The translations under genes were made by a program, and so were the position numbers. From NCBI RefSeq assembly GCF_002632465.1, contig NZ_NIBS01000001.1, forward strand, positions 93,830-157,829: a DNA stretch of 64,000 nt, read 5' to 3'. Below are positions 38,819-50,425 of the stretch, piece by piece. Origin of the DNA: Xenorhabdus budapestensis. Lineage in GTDB: Bacteria; Pseudomonadota; Gammaproteobacteria; Enterobacterales; Enterobacteriaceae. The notes beneath the pieces were generated by a model that saw only the letters and a program-made list of their open reading frames with translations, ran no database searches and was not told where the DNA came from. How positions within the stretch are numbered: the stretch's first letter is position 1; each line of letters starts with the position of its first letter.

Positions 38819-39829
38819 ATGCGTAAGTCGTTCGTCTTTGCTATTGCCGCCGTATTGGTTGTGCTGTATTCATCGCTATTTATCGTATATGAAGGTCAGC
38901 GTGGTATTGTGCTGCGCTTTGGCAAAGTGATGCGCGATGCTGAAAATAAGCCAATGGTTTATCAGCCCGGCCTGCATTTTAAAATTCCATTTATTGAAAC
39001 TGTCAAAACACTTGATGCCCGTATCCAGACTATGGATATCAAGGCTGACCGCTTCCTGACAAGTGAAAATAAAGACCTGATCGTTGACTCTTATCTGAAA
39101 TGGCGGATTAAAGATTTCAGTAGCTATTATCTGGCAACGGGAAATGGTTCAATTTCTCAAGCTGAAGTGCTGTTAAAGCGTAAATTCAGTGACCGCCTGC
39201 GTTCTGAAATTGGTCGTCTGGATGTTCGTGGCATTGTGACAGACTCCCGTGGTCGTTTGACGACGGATGTGCGTAATGCTCTGAATCTGGGTACAAGTGA
39301 TGATGATTCTTCCGCAGACAGCGCAATCGCCTCTGCGGCTGCCCGTGTGAAGAAAGAAACTAAAGGTGAACAACCCGCTTTCAACCCGAACAGTATGGCT
39401 GCGTTAGGGATTGAAGTTGTGGATGTCCGCATCAAGCAAATCAACTTGCCTGATGAAGTTTCTGGTGCAATCTATCAGCGTATGCGTGCAGAACGTGAAG
39501 CGGTAGCACGTCGTCACCGTTCACAGGGTATGGAAGAAGCTGAGAAGGTCCGTGCTGCGGCTGACAAATCAGCTACTGAGATTAAAGCAGCGGCATATAG
39601 TCAGGCACTAGTTTTACGTGGTGAAGGTGATGCAGAAGCCACTAAACTGTTTGCTGATGCTTTCAGTAAAGATCCTGATTTCTACGCTTTTATCCGTAGT
39701 TTGCGTGCTTACGAGAAAAGCTTCAAGAATGACGGGAACATCATGGTTCTCAGCCCAGATACTGATTTCTTCCGTTATATGAAAGATCCGACTAAACAGC
39801 GTGACCATGTTAATCGTGCTGATAACTAA
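38819..39829 (+). CDS. hflC: HflC, FtsH protease modulator
   Basis: Partner of HflK. The 336-residue protein has an N-terminal membrane anchor (about 4-23, SFVFAIAAVLVVLYSSLFIV), the SPFH domain (EGQRGIVLRFGKVMRDAENK, YQPGLHFKIPF), and a helical region rich in Ala and Glu (RRHRSQGMEEAEKVRAAADK). It follows hflK directly. In Escherichia yjeT follows; here a terminator and then purA follow. Confidence 0.96.
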   Translation: MRKSFVFAIAAVLVVLYSSLFIVYEGQRGIVLRFGKVMRDAENKPMVYQPGLHFKIPFIETVKTLDARIQTMDIKADRFLTSENKDLIVDSYLKWRIKDFSSYYLATGNGSISQAEVLLKRKFSDRLRSEIGRLDVRGIVTDSRGRLTTDVRNALNLGTSDDDSSADSAIASAAARVKKETKGEQPAFNPNSMAALGIEVVDVRIKQINLPDEVSGAIYQRMRAEREAVARRHRSQGMEEAEKVRAAADKSATEIKAAAYSQALVLRGEGDAEATKLFADAFSKDPDFYAFIRSLRAYEKSFKNDGNIMVLSPDTDFFRYMKDPTKQRDHVNRADN

Positions 39830-39890
39830 TGAGTTCTGATAGGTGAATTGTTTTATATTCGCCTGAATTGAAAAAAGAAAACTCATTTGA

Positions 39891-39921
39891 GCCACTGTAA
39901 GAGAATTTACAGTGGCTTTTT
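39891..39921 (+). terminator. Terminator after hflKC
   Basis: GCCACTGTAA pairs with TTTACAGTGGC around a short loop and runs into CTTTTTC, 61 bases after the hflC stop. Confidence 0.85.
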
Positions 39922-40062
39922 CATGCTAGTTTTTTGTCTGCTATCATTACCAATGTTTACTTAGCAGCCCATTAATATGACGAAACGAAATAACAGAAGT
40001 GAGAAAAAATACTGAAAGGTGCTAAATGAGATGTTAGAATCCATTTTTAAGCAACCGAGTGA

Positions 40063-41370
<1,308 letters not shown>

Positions 41371-41400
41371 TTGATGATTTTAAATCTTTAAAGTATCTAT

Positions 41401-41423
41401 AACCGGGCTTTGTGCCCGGTTTA
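41401..41423 (+). terminator. Terminator after purA
   Basis: AACCGGGC pairs with GCCCGGTT around a TTTGT loop, 30 bases after the stop codon; a short TT tail follows. Confidence 0.75.
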
Positions 41424-41580
41424 AGTTACTGGTAAGCCCACAATATGTACTACTTATCCCTGTCGTCTTGTTCTTCTCAAGTTAATGCCCCCTTTTCCAG
41501 TAGCAGCTTTGTATTTAGCAGTCGCTTCGCGAAAAAATATATATGAGTTTGTATTATTTGGTTTTGATTGGTTCCAACTT

Positions 41581-41631
41581 ATACCTTTCGTCTTTCAAGT
41601 TGCCTCTTTGTTGGCTGCGCTCACTCACCCC
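41581..41631. repeat. Half copy of the palindromic repeat
   Basis: Matches the first 50 bases of the complete element at 4092 almost base for base (one C-to-T change near the start), then stops abruptly at CACCCC. The right half is missing. It abuts the decayed 3' end of a LysR-type gene. Confidence 0.8.
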
Positions 41632-41639
41632 GGCACATA

Positions 41640-42318
41640 GTTTTAGTGGATTGGCTACAGTCAATATAGCCTGATGTAACCAACGATGTGCGGCGTCTCT
41701 TTCTCGCCTAATGTGCCAGGCAGTAATTCCACCGCTGCATTCCAGTGTGGAAGAGCTAGGGCAATATGCCGCTTTAGCCCTAGTAATGATAAGTTTTTTT
41801 CGATTTCGTCATTTGCATCGGGTCGTAAGGCCAACATCACATGAGGACGTTGTAGCCATTGCTCTAGTGATAATTCCCCTTTGGTTGATAGCACCGTTTC
41901 CCTGCTAGCCTGACTAATCGCAAGATCAATCCCTGTTGCCCATTTGCGAACGTACCGTACTAGCGGGGGGAGTATGATCCGTGCGGCATAATCTGATAAG
42001 GAAAGCCGGAAACGCCTATGGGCTTGCGATGGGTCGAATTCAGAGGTACCTAGCAAACTGTTTAGGCTACCCAAGGCGTCATTGAGTGGTTGTATCAGCG
42101 CCTGGGCACGTATCGTCAAAGTCATTCGGCCGTTACGTCAATATAGGGTCATTGAAGTGTGTTCGAAGCTGTGCGAGTGCGTGGCTGATAGCTGGTTGGC
42201 TCTTATGTAATCGTAAAGAAGCTCGGGTGACATGTTTTTCTGTTAGTAAAGCATGCAATGTTAGTAGCAGGTTAAGGTCGATGCGGCGAAGTTCATCCAT
42301 ACGGCGAATAATTAACAT
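41640..42318 (-). pseudogene. Decayed LysR-family transcriptional regulator
   Basis: The minus strand begins MLIIRRMDELRRIDLNLLLT and continues HKSQPAISHALAQLRTHFND, a typical LysR helix-turn-helix. It stops at 42133 by a one-base frameshift: restoring the frame gives RNGRMTLTIRAQALIQPLND and the linker helix. The effector domain then jumps from AISQASRET to GELSLEQWLQRPHVMLALRP, lacking about 50-60 residues normal for the family. After PHWNAAVELLPGT the frame breaks again (AILTVANPLKL is readable in another frame). The 3' end runs into the half repeat at 41631. Several independent lesions make it non-functional. Confidence 0.85.
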
Positions 42319-42439
42319 ATATAAGTGATTTTCATCAAGTTACCAGATGAACGATGATTCGGATATCGTCATTAGTGCGTTTTTGTAAAGGAGTAATATA
42401 TGCAGCATGACTGCGATTTCTGCTCTTCTTTCTGCACTT

Positions 42440-42470
42440 ATTTTCTAAGTTCAATTTTTCTAAGTTCAAT
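42440..42470. repeat. Tandem duplication of about 14 bases
   Basis: TTTTCTAAGTTCAA occurs twice in direct succession. The first TAA closes a short frame that begins ATG ACT GCG ATT TCT (MTAISALLSALIF), which looks like the start of a secreted or membrane protein, after an AAAGGAG site at 42388. Confidence 0.6.
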
Positions 42471-42526
42471 CCAGATTAGGAGGGTAAACTCAGACTCGTG
42501 CAATCACCGAAGAGGAACAGCACAAG

Positions 42527-43069
42527 TTGATTTCCATTTTCAACTTAAACCGTGCGGATTTGCTCCAGCAAATCCGCCTGGCAGGACGAACACCTGAAGT
42601 TCACTGTGGAGGCTATTTATCAATTTCGGAAGTGGATGTGGCTCCTTATCCCAAAGTGTATGATATGAGGGCAATAACGCCTGAAACTCAAATAGCTGTA
42701 TTGAATAAATTTGGCCGGCTGCATGTAAACTCTGCGGATAGCGGGGCGGGTATTGATGAGGTAATGACCGTAGTTTCGGGTGGTCCGTTAACTTGGTTCT
42801 TCGTATTACCTGATGGTGTGGTTGTACGTTTGACTGTTGATTACGTTGGCTTAGACGATTTGGCTGTGCGTCTCAGTTATCCAGGATTGGGTATTCACGG
42901 TGGTTTCTTGATTGCAGAGCAAGGCTTACTTGTCGCATATGAACATGGCCCGGAAATTTTTGTAATGCGTTATGTTGATCCCAGCGTATCTCATTCAGAG
43001 TTGCTTGGGACTAATCCCTGGATTGATTTTTCAGGAGACAGGCCGAAGTTGTTTGATAAAGTAAAATAA
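42527..43069 (+). CDS. Unrecognised protein, probably N-terminally damaged
   Basis: An open frame of about 180 residues if it starts at TTG 42527, with no ribosome site there. Coding character extends upstream to about 42493 (TRAITEEEQHK) without any ATG. A good AGGAGGG lies at 42478-42484 and a GTG at 42499, but that GTG is in another frame, so an early one-base frameshift is likely. The product is soluble, with SADSGAGIDEVMTVVSGGPL, WFFVLPDGVVVRLTVDYVG and HGGFLIAEQGLLVAYEHGPE, mostly beta structure. I do not recognise the family. It lies between a LysR pseudogene and nsrR in a decay zone. Confidence 0.45.
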   Translation: MISIFNLNRADLLQQIRLAGRTPEVHCGGYLSISEVDVAPYPKVYDMRAITPETQIAVLNKFGRLHVNSADSGAGIDEVMTVVSGGPLTWFFVLPDGVVVRLTVDYVGLDDLAVRLSYPGLGIHGGFLIAEQGLLVAYEHGPEIFVMRYVDPSVSHSELLGTNPWIDFSGDRPKLFDKVK

Positions 43070-43362
43070 ATTGATATTTAGATAAGCTGCTGGTGAGCTA
43101 AAATACTCATCAGCTTCTTGTAACGATTGCCCTTGATTTTTTTTCTGACAAAGTCGTATAGCTTCGAATTTATCACTTGCCACAAAAAGTTATGTTTACT
43201 GTCTGATTTTGTGTTTTGAGGAGATAGAAGGAAAAGGGAGCAGCTCGTTTTGCTTAATTTTTAAAATACCCACATAATGTGACCAGCTAATGATAAACCA
43301 ATAATATCTGTTTGTTTGGTTATCAATAACCCCCCGTTATATTCAGCCACCCAGAGGTAAGT

Positions 43363-43782
43363 GTGCAGTTAACCAGTTTTACCGATTATGGCTTGCGTGC
43401 CCTGATTTATATGGCTTCTTTACCAGAAGGCCAGATGACAAACATTACTGAGGTAACAGAAGTTTACGGTGTCTCACGTAATCATATGGTAAAAATAATT
43501 AATCAACTGAGTAACTTAGGGCTAGTTAATGCTGTTAGGGGGAAAAATGGCGGTATTAGTCTGGGTAAGGCCGCCAGCGAGATTAAAATCGGTGATGTGG
43601 TTCGTGCATTAGAACCACTTGGATTAGTTAACTGTAGTAGTTGCCATATTACACCTGCTTGTCGTTTAAAATTAGTATTGAATCAGGCGGTAGAAAAATT
43701 TTTGGCAGAATTGAATCAATATACTTTGGCCGATATGGTCGAAGACAATCGTCCCCTTTATAAATTGTTGCTGACAAAATGA
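43363..43782 (+). CDS. nsrR: Nitric oxide-sensing repressor NsrR (Rrf2 family)
   Basis: NsrR represses NO-detoxification genes through a NO-labile iron-sulfur cluster. The 139-residue protein starts at GTG 43363 ([19 protein letters not shown]), the start used in Escherichia. The winged helix includes [20 protein letters not shown] and [13 protein letters not shown]. Cluster ligands are expected at Cys91, Cys94 and Cys100 in [15 protein letters not shown]. In the Escherichia protein the loop is NCSSEFCHITPAC, so the first gap is two residues shorter here. Asp8 is present. nsrR heads the nsrR-rnr-rlmB group. Confidence 0.93.
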   Translation: MQLTSFTDYGLRALIYMASLPEGQMTNITEVTEVYGVSRNHMVKIINQLSNLGLVNAVRGKNGGISLGKAASEIKIGDVVRALEPLGLVNCSSCHITPACRLKLVLNQAVEKFLAELNQYTLADMVEDNRPLYKLLLTK

Positions 43783-43838
43783 AGCAAGAAATGAAATATG
43801 GGGATAAACAGCTTACTGATGACAACAGAGGAATTGCG

Positions 43839-46304
43839 ATGTCAAAAGATCCTTTTCAGGAACGAGAGGCTGAAAAATACGAATCTCCTATCCCAAGTCG
43901 GGAATATATCTTGGATATCCTTTCTAAACACACCACTCCGGTAAGTCGTCAGGAATTAGCACAAGAACTTCAGTTGACCAGCGCAGATGCGCAGGAAGCG
44001 TTGCGTCGCCGTTTGCGGGCAATGGAGCGTGATGGACAATTAGTTTTCACTCGCCGCCAGTGTTATGCGTTGCCAGAAAGATTGGACTTATTGAAGGGTA
44101 CAGTGATTGGTCATCGTGATGGCTACGGTTTTCTGCGAGTGGAGGGTCACAAAGAAGATTTTTATCTGTCGGCAGAGCAGATGAAGATGGCGATCCATGG
44201 CGATGTTGTACTGGCACAACCTTTGCGTCCGGATCGTAAAGGTCGGGTTGAAGTTCGTATTGTAAGAGTGTTGGAGCCAAAGGACAGCCAAATTGTTGGA
44301 CGGTATTTTATTGATGCCGGCATGGGATTCGTTGTTCCTGATGATAGCCGTCTGTGTTTCGATATCTTGATCCCTAAAGAGGAGATCTGTGGGGCAAGAA
44401 TGGGCAATGTCGTCGTTGTGGAATTGACGAATCGCCCGACTCGCCGTACTAAAGCCATTGGCAAAATTGTTGAAGTACTCGGCGAAACGATGGGAACGAG
44501 CATGGCAGTTGATATTGCTCTCCGAACCCATGAAATCCCTTATAACTGGCCGCCAACGGTGGAAAAACAGGTCGCTGATCTGGATGAAAATGTACCGGAA
44601 TCGGCTAAGCAAGGGCGAGTTGATTTACGAGAATTACCATTAGTTACAATCGATGGTGAAGATGCCCGTGATTTCGATGATGCGGTTTATTGCGAAAGAA
44701 AACGGGGCGGTGGCTGGCGGTTATGGGTAGCGATTGCAGACGTCAGTTATTATGTGCGCCCACAAACCCCTTTGGATACCGAAGCACGCAGCCGTGGTAA
44801 CTCAGTTTATTTTCCATCGCAAGTTGTGCCAATGCTGCCGGAAGTTCTGTCGAATGGATTGTGTTCACTTAACCCGGAAGTTGATCGCCTGTGTATGGTG
44901 TGCGAAATGACGGTTTCCGCCCAAGGAAGACTCTCTTCATACAAGTTTTACGAAGCTGTAATGAATTCTCATGCTCGTTTGACTTACACCAAAGTATGGA
45001 AAATCTTGCAGGGTGATCAAGAGCTGCGTGAGCATTACAAACCATTGGTAAAGCATATTGAGCATTTACATGAACTTTATCAGGCATTGGATAAGTCGCG
45101 TGACGAGCGTGGCGCTATTTCGTTTGAATCTGAAGAAGCAAAGTTTATCTTCAATGCAGAACGCCGTATTGAGCGTATTGAGCCGGTAGCACGTAACGAT
45201 GCTCACAAACTCATTGAAGAGTGCATGATCCTGGCGAATATTGCGGCAGCCCGTTTTGTTGAAAAGCATCGTGAACCCGCTTTGTATCGTATTCATGACC
45301 GACCGAAAGAAGAAAGTATTCTGAATTTACGCTCAGTCTTTAATGAGTTGGGACTGAGTCTATTGGGAGGCATGACACCAGAGCCAAAAGACTATGCTCA
45401 ATTGATGAAAATAGTCGCTGAACGACCTGATCATGAACTATTGCAGACGATGTTGTTGCGCTCTATGAAACAGGCCATCTATGATCCGGAAAATCGTGGG
45501 CATTTTGGTCTTGCTCTGCGTTCTTATGCGCATTTTACATCGCCGATCCGCCGTTATCCTGATTTGGCATTGCATCGTGCGATCAAATACCTGTTGGCAC
45601 AAGAGAAGGGTACTGTTGAGCAGCATTGGACACCAACGGGTGGCTGGCACAACGATATGGAGCAGATGCTGCAATTGGGTGACCACTGTTCAATGACTGA
45701 ACGTCGTGCCGATGAAGCGACAAGAGATGTAGCAGACTGGCTGAAATGTGATTTCATGCAAGATCAGGTAGGTAATATTTTCACCGGTCTGATTACCAGT
45801 GTGACTGGCTTTGGTTTCTTTGTCAGACTGCATGATCTTTTCATTGATGGTTTGGTGCATGTTTCAACATTGGATAATGACTATTACCGATATGATAATG
45901 TCGGCCAGCGTCTGATAGGTGAATCTTCCGGGCAGACTTACCGGCTCGGTGATGAAGTGGAAATTCGTGTAGAAGCGGTTCACATGGATGAGCGCAAGAT
46001 TGACTTTATCCTGCTTTCTACCACCCGCAAGGCTCGTAATAAAGGTAAGACTGCAAGAGATAAGGCGAAAAAAGGGGCTTCTGAACGTAAAAATGCTAAA
46101 AAAGGGCGAGATTATAAAAAATTAGCCGATTTCGAGTCAGATCGTGTTTTCCGTCAAGACAGTGAGTTCCGTAAGAAGAAAAAAACGGAACAAGACAAAT
46201 CAAACAATAAATCAGGCAAGAAGAAAAAAGTTTCAGACAAAACCAAAAAGATCACGGCAAAATTGAAAGCAAAACGCGCGAAAAAAACGCGCGAAAATAG
46301 CTGA
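43839..46304 (+). CDS. rnr: Ribonuclease R
   Basis: A processive 3'-5' exoribonuclease that degrades structured RNA and acts in trans-translation. The ATG at 43839 has AGAGGAA upstream and gives [20 protein letters not shown], matching the Escherichia start (821 residues); an in-frame ATG at 43779 overlapping nsrR is less likely. Domains are an N-terminal helix-turn-helix, cold-shock domains ([11 protein letters not shown]), RNB ([15 protein letters not shown] with catalytic Asps, [12 protein letters not shown]), S1 ([20 protein letters not shown]) and a Lys-rich tail. It is coupled with nsrR upstream and rlmB downstream. Confidence 0.97.
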   Translation: MSKDPFQEREAEKYESPIPSREYILDILSKHTTPVSRQELAQELQLTSADAQEALRRRLRAMERDGQLVFTRRQCYALPERLDLLKGTVIGHRDGYGFLRVEGHKEDFYLSAEQMKMAIHGDVVLAQPLRPDRKGRVEVRIVRVLEPKDSQIVGRYFIDAGMGFVVPDDSRLCFDILIPKEEICGARMGNVVVVELTNRPTRRTKAIGKIVEVLGETMGTSMAVDIALRTHEIPYNWPPTVEKQVADLDENVPESAKQGRVDLRELPLVTIDGEDARDFDDAVYCERKRGGGWRLWVAIADVSYYVRPQTPLDTEARSRGNSVYFPSQVVPMLPEVLSNGLCSLNPEVDRLCMVCEMTVSAQGRLSSYKFYEAVMNSHARLTYTKVWKILQGDQELREHYKPLVKHIEHLHELYQALDKSRDERGAISFESEEAKFIFNAERRIERIEPVARNDAHKLIEECMILANIAAARFVEKHREPALYRIHDRPKEESILNLRSVFNELGLSLLGGMTPEPKDYAQLMKIVAERPDHELLQTMLLRSMKQAIYDPENRGHFGLALRSYAHFTSPIRRYPDLALHRAIKYLLAQEKGTVEQHWTPTGGWHNDMEQMLQLGDHCSMTERRADEATRDVADWLKCDFMQDQVGNIFTGLITSVTGFGFFVRLHDLFIDGLVHVSTLDNDYYRYDNVGQRLIGESSGQTYRLGDEVEIRVEAVHMDERKIDFILLSTTRKARNKGKTARDKAKKGASERKNAKKGRDYKKLADFESDRVFRQDSEFRKKKKTEQDKSNNKSGKKKKVSDKTKKITAKLKAKRAKKTRENS

Positions 46305-46335
46305 CAGCCAAATAGCTAACAACTACAGATAATCA

Positions 46336-46366
46336 GGGGCGGTTTCTGCCGCCTTCTATTTTTTAG
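46336..46366 (+). terminator. Weak hairpin between rnr and rlmB
   Basis: GGCGG pairs with CCGCC around TTTCTG and is followed by TTCTATTTTTT, just upstream of rlmB. It may attenuate transcription into rlmB. Confidence 0.5.
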
Positions 46367-46379
46367 GTATCATCCAGTC

Positions 46380-47117
46380 ATGAGTGAAATTATCTACGGT
46401 ATTCATGCCGTTAAAGCCTTATTGGAGCGTGATCCACAGCGCTTCATGGAAGTTTATGTATTGAAAGGGCGCGAAGATCGCCGTTTAACTCCGTTGTTAC
46501 AGGACGTGGAAAACATCGGTATTTCAGTTCAATTGGCTAACCGTCAATGGTTGGATGCGCAGACAGAAAACGCGGTACACCAGGGTATTATTGCTAAGGT
46601 TAAGCTTGGAAGACAATATCAGGAGAATGACTTACCTGATTTGTTAGCTCAATGGGAGCGTCCTTTCTTGTTGGTGTTGGATGGTGTTACCGATCCGCAT
46701 AATTTGGGAGCTTGCTTGCGTACTGCCGATGCGGCAGGAGTTGATGCAGTCATTGTTCCTCGTGATCGTTCCGCTCAATTGAACGCAACCGTGAAAAAAG
46801 TTGCCTGTGGTGCGGCAGAAAGTGTTCCGCTGATCTGTGTCACGAACCTTGCCCGTACTCTGCGTTTACTACAAGAAAATAATGTTTGGATTGTAGGAAC
46901 GGCGGGGGAAGCCACGCATTCTTTGTATCAGAGCAAGCTGACAGGCTCGATGGCTCTGATTATGGGGGCTGAGGGGGAAGGTATGCGTCGATTGACCCGT
47001 GAACATTGTGATGAACTGATCAGTATTCCGATGGCGGGTTCTGTCTCTTCCCTGAATGTATCGGTGGCAACAGGAGTTTGTCTATTTGAAATTGTGCGTC
47101 AGAGAAGCGCCCAATAG
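46380..47117 (+). CDS. rlmB: 23S rRNA (Gm2251) 2'-O-methyltransferase RlmB
   Basis: A SPOUT methyltransferase that modifies G2251 in the 23S P loop. The 245-residue protein has an L30e-like N-terminal domain ([14 protein letters not shown]) and the trefoil-knot motifs [40 protein letters not shown] and [20 protein letters not shown]. It is the third gene of nsrR-rnr-rlmB and is followed by the rpsF operon with its own promoter. Confidence 0.96.
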   Translation: MSEIIYGIHAVKALLERDPQRFMEVYVLKGREDRRLTPLLQDVENIGISVQLANRQWLDAQTENAVHQGIIAKVKLGRQYQENDLPDLLAQWERPFLLVLDGVTDPHNLGACLRTADAAGVDAVIVPRDRSAQLNATVKKVACGAAESVPLICVTNLARTLRLLQENNVWIVGTAGEATHSLYQSKLTGSMALIMGAEGEGMRRLTREHCDELISIPMAGSVSSLNVSVATGVCLFEIVRQRSAQ

Positions 47118-47121
47118 TTGC

Positions 47122-47150
47122 TTGAGTTTTTTTTATTGTGCGGGTATAGT
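47122..47150 (+). promoter_or_regulatory. Promoter of the rpsF operon
   Basis: TTGAGT (47122-47127) and TATAGT (47145-47150) are 17 bases apart, followed by a GC-rich GACGCGTC discriminator typical of ribosomal protein promoters. Confidence 0.65.
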
Positions 47151-47188
47151 GACGCGTCGATTTTTCAGCCGTACTTAACACGTTCCTT

Positions 47189-47223
47189 GCCTCCATGGGC
47201 CACGGCTGACCCTGACAGGAGGC
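47189..47223 (+). promoter_or_regulatory. rpsF mRNA leader hairpin (S6:S18 binding element)
   Basis: GCCTCC pairs perfectly with GGAGGC, enclosing TGGGCCACGGCTGACCCT, in which GGG and CCC can pair. This matches the leader element through which the S6:S18 complex represses its own operon in many bacteria. It ends 26 bases before the rpsF start. Function is inferred from position and shape. Confidence 0.7.
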
Positions 47224-47249
47224 TGAATAATCCGTAAGGAGCAATAATA

Positions 47250-47648
47250 ATGCGTCATTACGAAATCGTTTTTATGGTCCATCCTGACCAAAGCGAACAG
47301 GTTCCGGGCATGATCGAGCGTTACAGTGCGACTATCACTAACGCGCAAGGTCAGATTCACCGTCTGGAAGACTGGGGCCGTCGTCAACTGGCTTATCCAA
47401 TCAACAAACTGCACAAGGCTCACTACGTTCTGATGAACGTTGAAGCGCCACAAGAAGCGATTGATGAGCTGGAAACTAACTTCCGCTTCAACGATGCCGT
47501 TATCCGCAGCATGGTTATGCGCGTTAAGCACGCAATAACTGAACCATCACCAATGGTTAAGGCTAAAGACGAACGTCGTAGCCGTGACCTGGTCTTGGAA
47601 GAAGACCTGGTTGATGATGTTGATGAAGCTGGGGATTCTGAAGAGTAA
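47250..47648 (+). CDS. rpsF: 30S ribosomal protein S6
   Basis: The 132-residue S6 starts [20 protein letters not shown] and has [20 protein letters not shown], the ferredoxin-like fold that pairs with S18 on the platform. The C-terminal tail is acidic ([16 protein letters not shown]), where RimK would add glutamates. First gene of rpsF-priB-rpsR-rplI, with a good AAGGAG site. Confidence 0.98.
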   Translation: MRHYEIVFMVHPDQSEQVPGMIERYSATITNAQGQIHRLEDWGRRQLAYPINKLHKAHYVLMNVEAPQEAIDELETNFRFNDAVIRSMVMRVKHAITEPSPMVKAKDERRSRDLVLEEDLVDDVDEAGDSEE

Positions 47649-47653
47649 TCACC

Positions 47654-48203
<550 letters not shown>

Positions 48204-48241
48204 TAGGCACAGTCCATTCACGACTTTGAGAGGATAAGGTA

Positions 48242-48694
48242 ATGCAAGTTATTCTGCTTGATAAAGTAGCAAACCTAGGTAGTCTGGGTGACCAAGTTAG
48301 CGTTAAATCGGGTTATGCCCGTAACTTCTTAGTTCCACAGGGCAAAGCTGTTCCTGCAACTAAGAAAAACATCGAATTCTTCGAAGCTCGCCGTGCTGAA
48401 CTGGAAGCTAAACTGGCTGACATTCTGGCAGCAGCACAAGCTCGTGCAGAGCAAATCAGTGCACTGGGCTCTGTCACTATCGTTTCTAAAGCGGGTGACG
48501 AAGGTAAATTGTTCGGTTCTATCGGTACTCGTGACATCGCTGATGCAATTACTGCGGCTGGTGTTGCTGTATCTAAGAGCGAAGTTCGCCTGTCTAACGG
48601 CGTTCTGCGTACTGTTGGTGAGCACGAAGTTCACTTCCAGGTACACAGCGATGTATTCGCACAGTTGAACGTTAACATCGTTCCAGAAGCTTAA
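48242..48694 (+). CDS. rplI: 50S ribosomal protein L9
   Basis: The 150-residue L9 has the N-terminal domain [20 protein letters not shown] with [13 protein letters not shown], the long connecting helix (about 40-75), and the C-terminal domain ([14 protein letters not shown]). It has a GAGGATAAGG ribosome site and ends the operon at a strong terminator. Confidence 0.98.
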   Translation: MQVILLDKVANLGSLGDQVSVKSGYARNFLVPQGKAVPATKKNIEFFEARRAELEAKLADILAAAQARAEQISALGSVTIVSKAGDEGKLFGSIGTRDIADAITAAGVAVSKSEVRLSNGVLRTVGEHEVHFQVHSDVFAQLNVNIVPEA

Positions 48695-48722
48695 TCTCTG
48701 ATTAGCGACAGAACATGTGAAC

Positions 48723-48751
48723 AAAAAACGCTGGCAATGCCAGCGTTTTTT
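48723..48751 (+). terminator. Terminator of the rpsF-rplI operon
   Basis: AAAAAACGCTGGC pairs with GCCAGCGTTTTTT around a three-base loop, 28 bases after rplI. Confidence 0.92.
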
Positions 48752-48874
48752 GTTAGTTATAAATCAAAAGATGTTTTACAAGAGTAAAACTCTTTTTAAA
48801 TCCCTTCACGCGTTTACCCATCCAGACAGGGCTGTTATGCTTGAGTCTTTATTCATTTAATAACAGGTAATTTC

Positions 48875-49495
48875 ATGACAAAACCTTCTTTTGAATCTAT
48901 TGAGGCGCGGGCAAGCTACGGTATTGGTTTGCAGGTTGGACAACAATTGCAGGAATCTGGTTTGCAGGGATTGGAGCCAGAAGCTCTGCTGGCAGGTTTG
49001 TGTGATGCATTGGAAGACCGTGCTCCGGTTCTTCCTGTGGAAGAACTGCATCGTGCTCTGCGTGAAATACATGAACGTGCTGATAGCGTTCGTCGTGAAC
49101 GTCAGCAGACGATGGCAGAAGAAGGCAAAAAGTTCTTGGCAGAAAACGCACAGCGTGAAGGTGTAAACAGCACAGAATCTGGTTTGCAATTCTCTGTTCT
49201 GACTCAGGGTGATGGCACAATCCCTGCCCGCAGTGATCGTGTCCGTGTTCACTACACCGGTCGTCTGATTGACGGCACTGTGTTTGATAGCTCTGTACAG
49301 CGTGGGACACCAGCAGAATTCCCTGTCAGCGGTGTAATTCCAGGTTGGATTGAAGCACTGACTCTGATGCCTGTTGGTTCCAAGTGGGAGCTCTATATTC
49401 CGCATAACCTAGCTTATGGTGAGCGTGGTGCCGGTGCTTCCATTCCTCCTTACAGCACATTGATCTTTGAAGTCGAACTACTTGAGATTCTGTAA
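48875..49495 (+). CDS. fklB: FKBP-type peptidyl-prolyl isomerase FklB (FKBP22)
   Basis: A 206-residue proline isomerase without a signal peptide, so cytoplasmic. Residues about 1-90 form the helical dimerisation domain ([20 protein letters not shown]), and about 95-206 the FKBP domain ([56 protein letters not shown]). Its position after rplI and before cysQ is conserved in enterics. Confidence 0.96.
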   Translation: MTKPSFESIEARASYGIGLQVGQQLQESGLQGLEPEALLAGLCDALEDRAPVLPVEELHRALREIHERADSVRRERQQTMAEEGKKFLAENAQREGVNSTESGLQFSVLTQGDGTIPARSDRVRVHYTGRLIDGTVFDSSVQRGTPAEFPVSGVIPGWIEALTLMPVGSKWELYIPHNLAYGERGAGASIPPYSTLIFEVELLEIL

Positions 49496-49506
49496 TTCTA
49501 ATCAAT

Positions 49507-49532
49507 AAAATAGCTGGTTTGCCGGCTATTTT
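49507..49532 (+). terminator. Terminator between fklB and cysQ
   Basis: AAAATAGCTGG pairs with CCGGCTATTTT (one mismatch), 12 bases after fklB, followed by ATTTTAG. Confidence 0.75.
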
Positions 49533-49557
49533 ATTTTAGAAAATGCAGAGGTGTATG

Positions 49558-50298
49558 ATGTTACAACAGATCTGCCAATTGGCACGGGAAGCGGGAACAG
49601 CAATCATGGCGGTTTATCATGATGAGCAACCGCTGCAAGTAAAACATAAAACGGATGATTCACCTGTTACCGCGGCGGATTTTGCCGCCCACGAGATCAT
49701 TAAAGCGGGTTTGATGCGTATTTCGCCTGATATTCCGTTGCTGTCAGAAGAAGATCCACCAACATGGGATGAGCGGAAAAATTGGCAGCGTTATTGGCTG
49801 GTGGATCCGCTGGATGGAACAAAAGAGTTTATTAACCGAAATGGTGAATTTACCGTTAATATTGCACTGATTGAGGATGGTGTACCCGTAATGGGGGTGG
49901 TTTATGTTCCCGCATATGATGTTCTTTATTCAGGGCAGAAACGTCAGGCGTGGAAAGAAACGAGTGGGCAGAAATTTCCCATTAAAGTTGTTGCCGCAAT
50001 GCCACCCACTGTTGTAGTTAGTCGTTCGCATATGGATGATGAACTAAAAGATTATCTTACTCAATTAGGTACGCATCAGACGTTGTCAGTCGGATCTTCA
50101 CTTAAATTTTGTATGGTGGCTGAAGGAAAAGCTCAACTTTATCCTCGCTTCGGACCAACGAATATTTGGGATACTGCCGCAGGTCATGCTGTTGCAATCG
50201 CCGCGGGCGCACATGTAACAGATTGGGCAGGTAAAACACTAAGTTATGTACCGCGTGAATCTTTTTTGAATCCGGGGTTCAGAGTGACGATTTTTTAA
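49558..50298 (+). CDS. cysQ: 3'(2'),5'-bisphosphate nucleotidase CysQ
   Basis: CysQ removes the 3' phosphate of PAP and PAPS and so supports sulfate assimilation and RNA turnover. The ATG at 49558 lies after AGAGG and gives 246 residues starting [13 protein letters not shown], as in Escherichia; ATG 49543 would include the ribosome site. Metal-binding motifs of the inositol monophosphatase superfamily are [16 protein letters not shown] and [10 protein letters not shown]. Confidence 0.95.
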   Translation: MLQQICQLAREAGTAIMAVYHDEQPLQVKHKTDDSPVTAADFAAHEIIKAGLMRISPDIPLLSEEDPPTWDERKNWQRYWLVDPLDGTKEFINRNGEFTVNIALIEDGVPVMGVVYVPAYDVLYSGQKRQAWKETSGQKFPIKVVAAMPPTVVVSRSHMDDELKDYLTQLGTHQTLSVGSSLKFCMVAEGKAQLYPRFGPTNIWDTAAGHAVAIAAGAHVTDWAGKTLSYVPRESFLNPGFRVTIF

Positions 50299-50359
50299 AG
50301 TGATACGAATCGTAGCTCAATTTTAACACTACCGTTTTAATACCATCATAATAGCTAAA

Positions 50360-50393
50360 GTGATAATGGTTCCTGTCACGAAACCATTATCAC
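50360..50393. terminator. Hairpin between converging cysQ and ytfJ
   Basis: GTGATAATGGTT pairs perfectly with AACCATTATCAC around a ten-base loop. There is no long T run, but the position between converging genes suggests a bidirectional terminator. Confidence 0.6.
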
Positions 50394-50425
50394 CAGCTCA
50401 ATATGATAGAAAAATATGAAGATAA

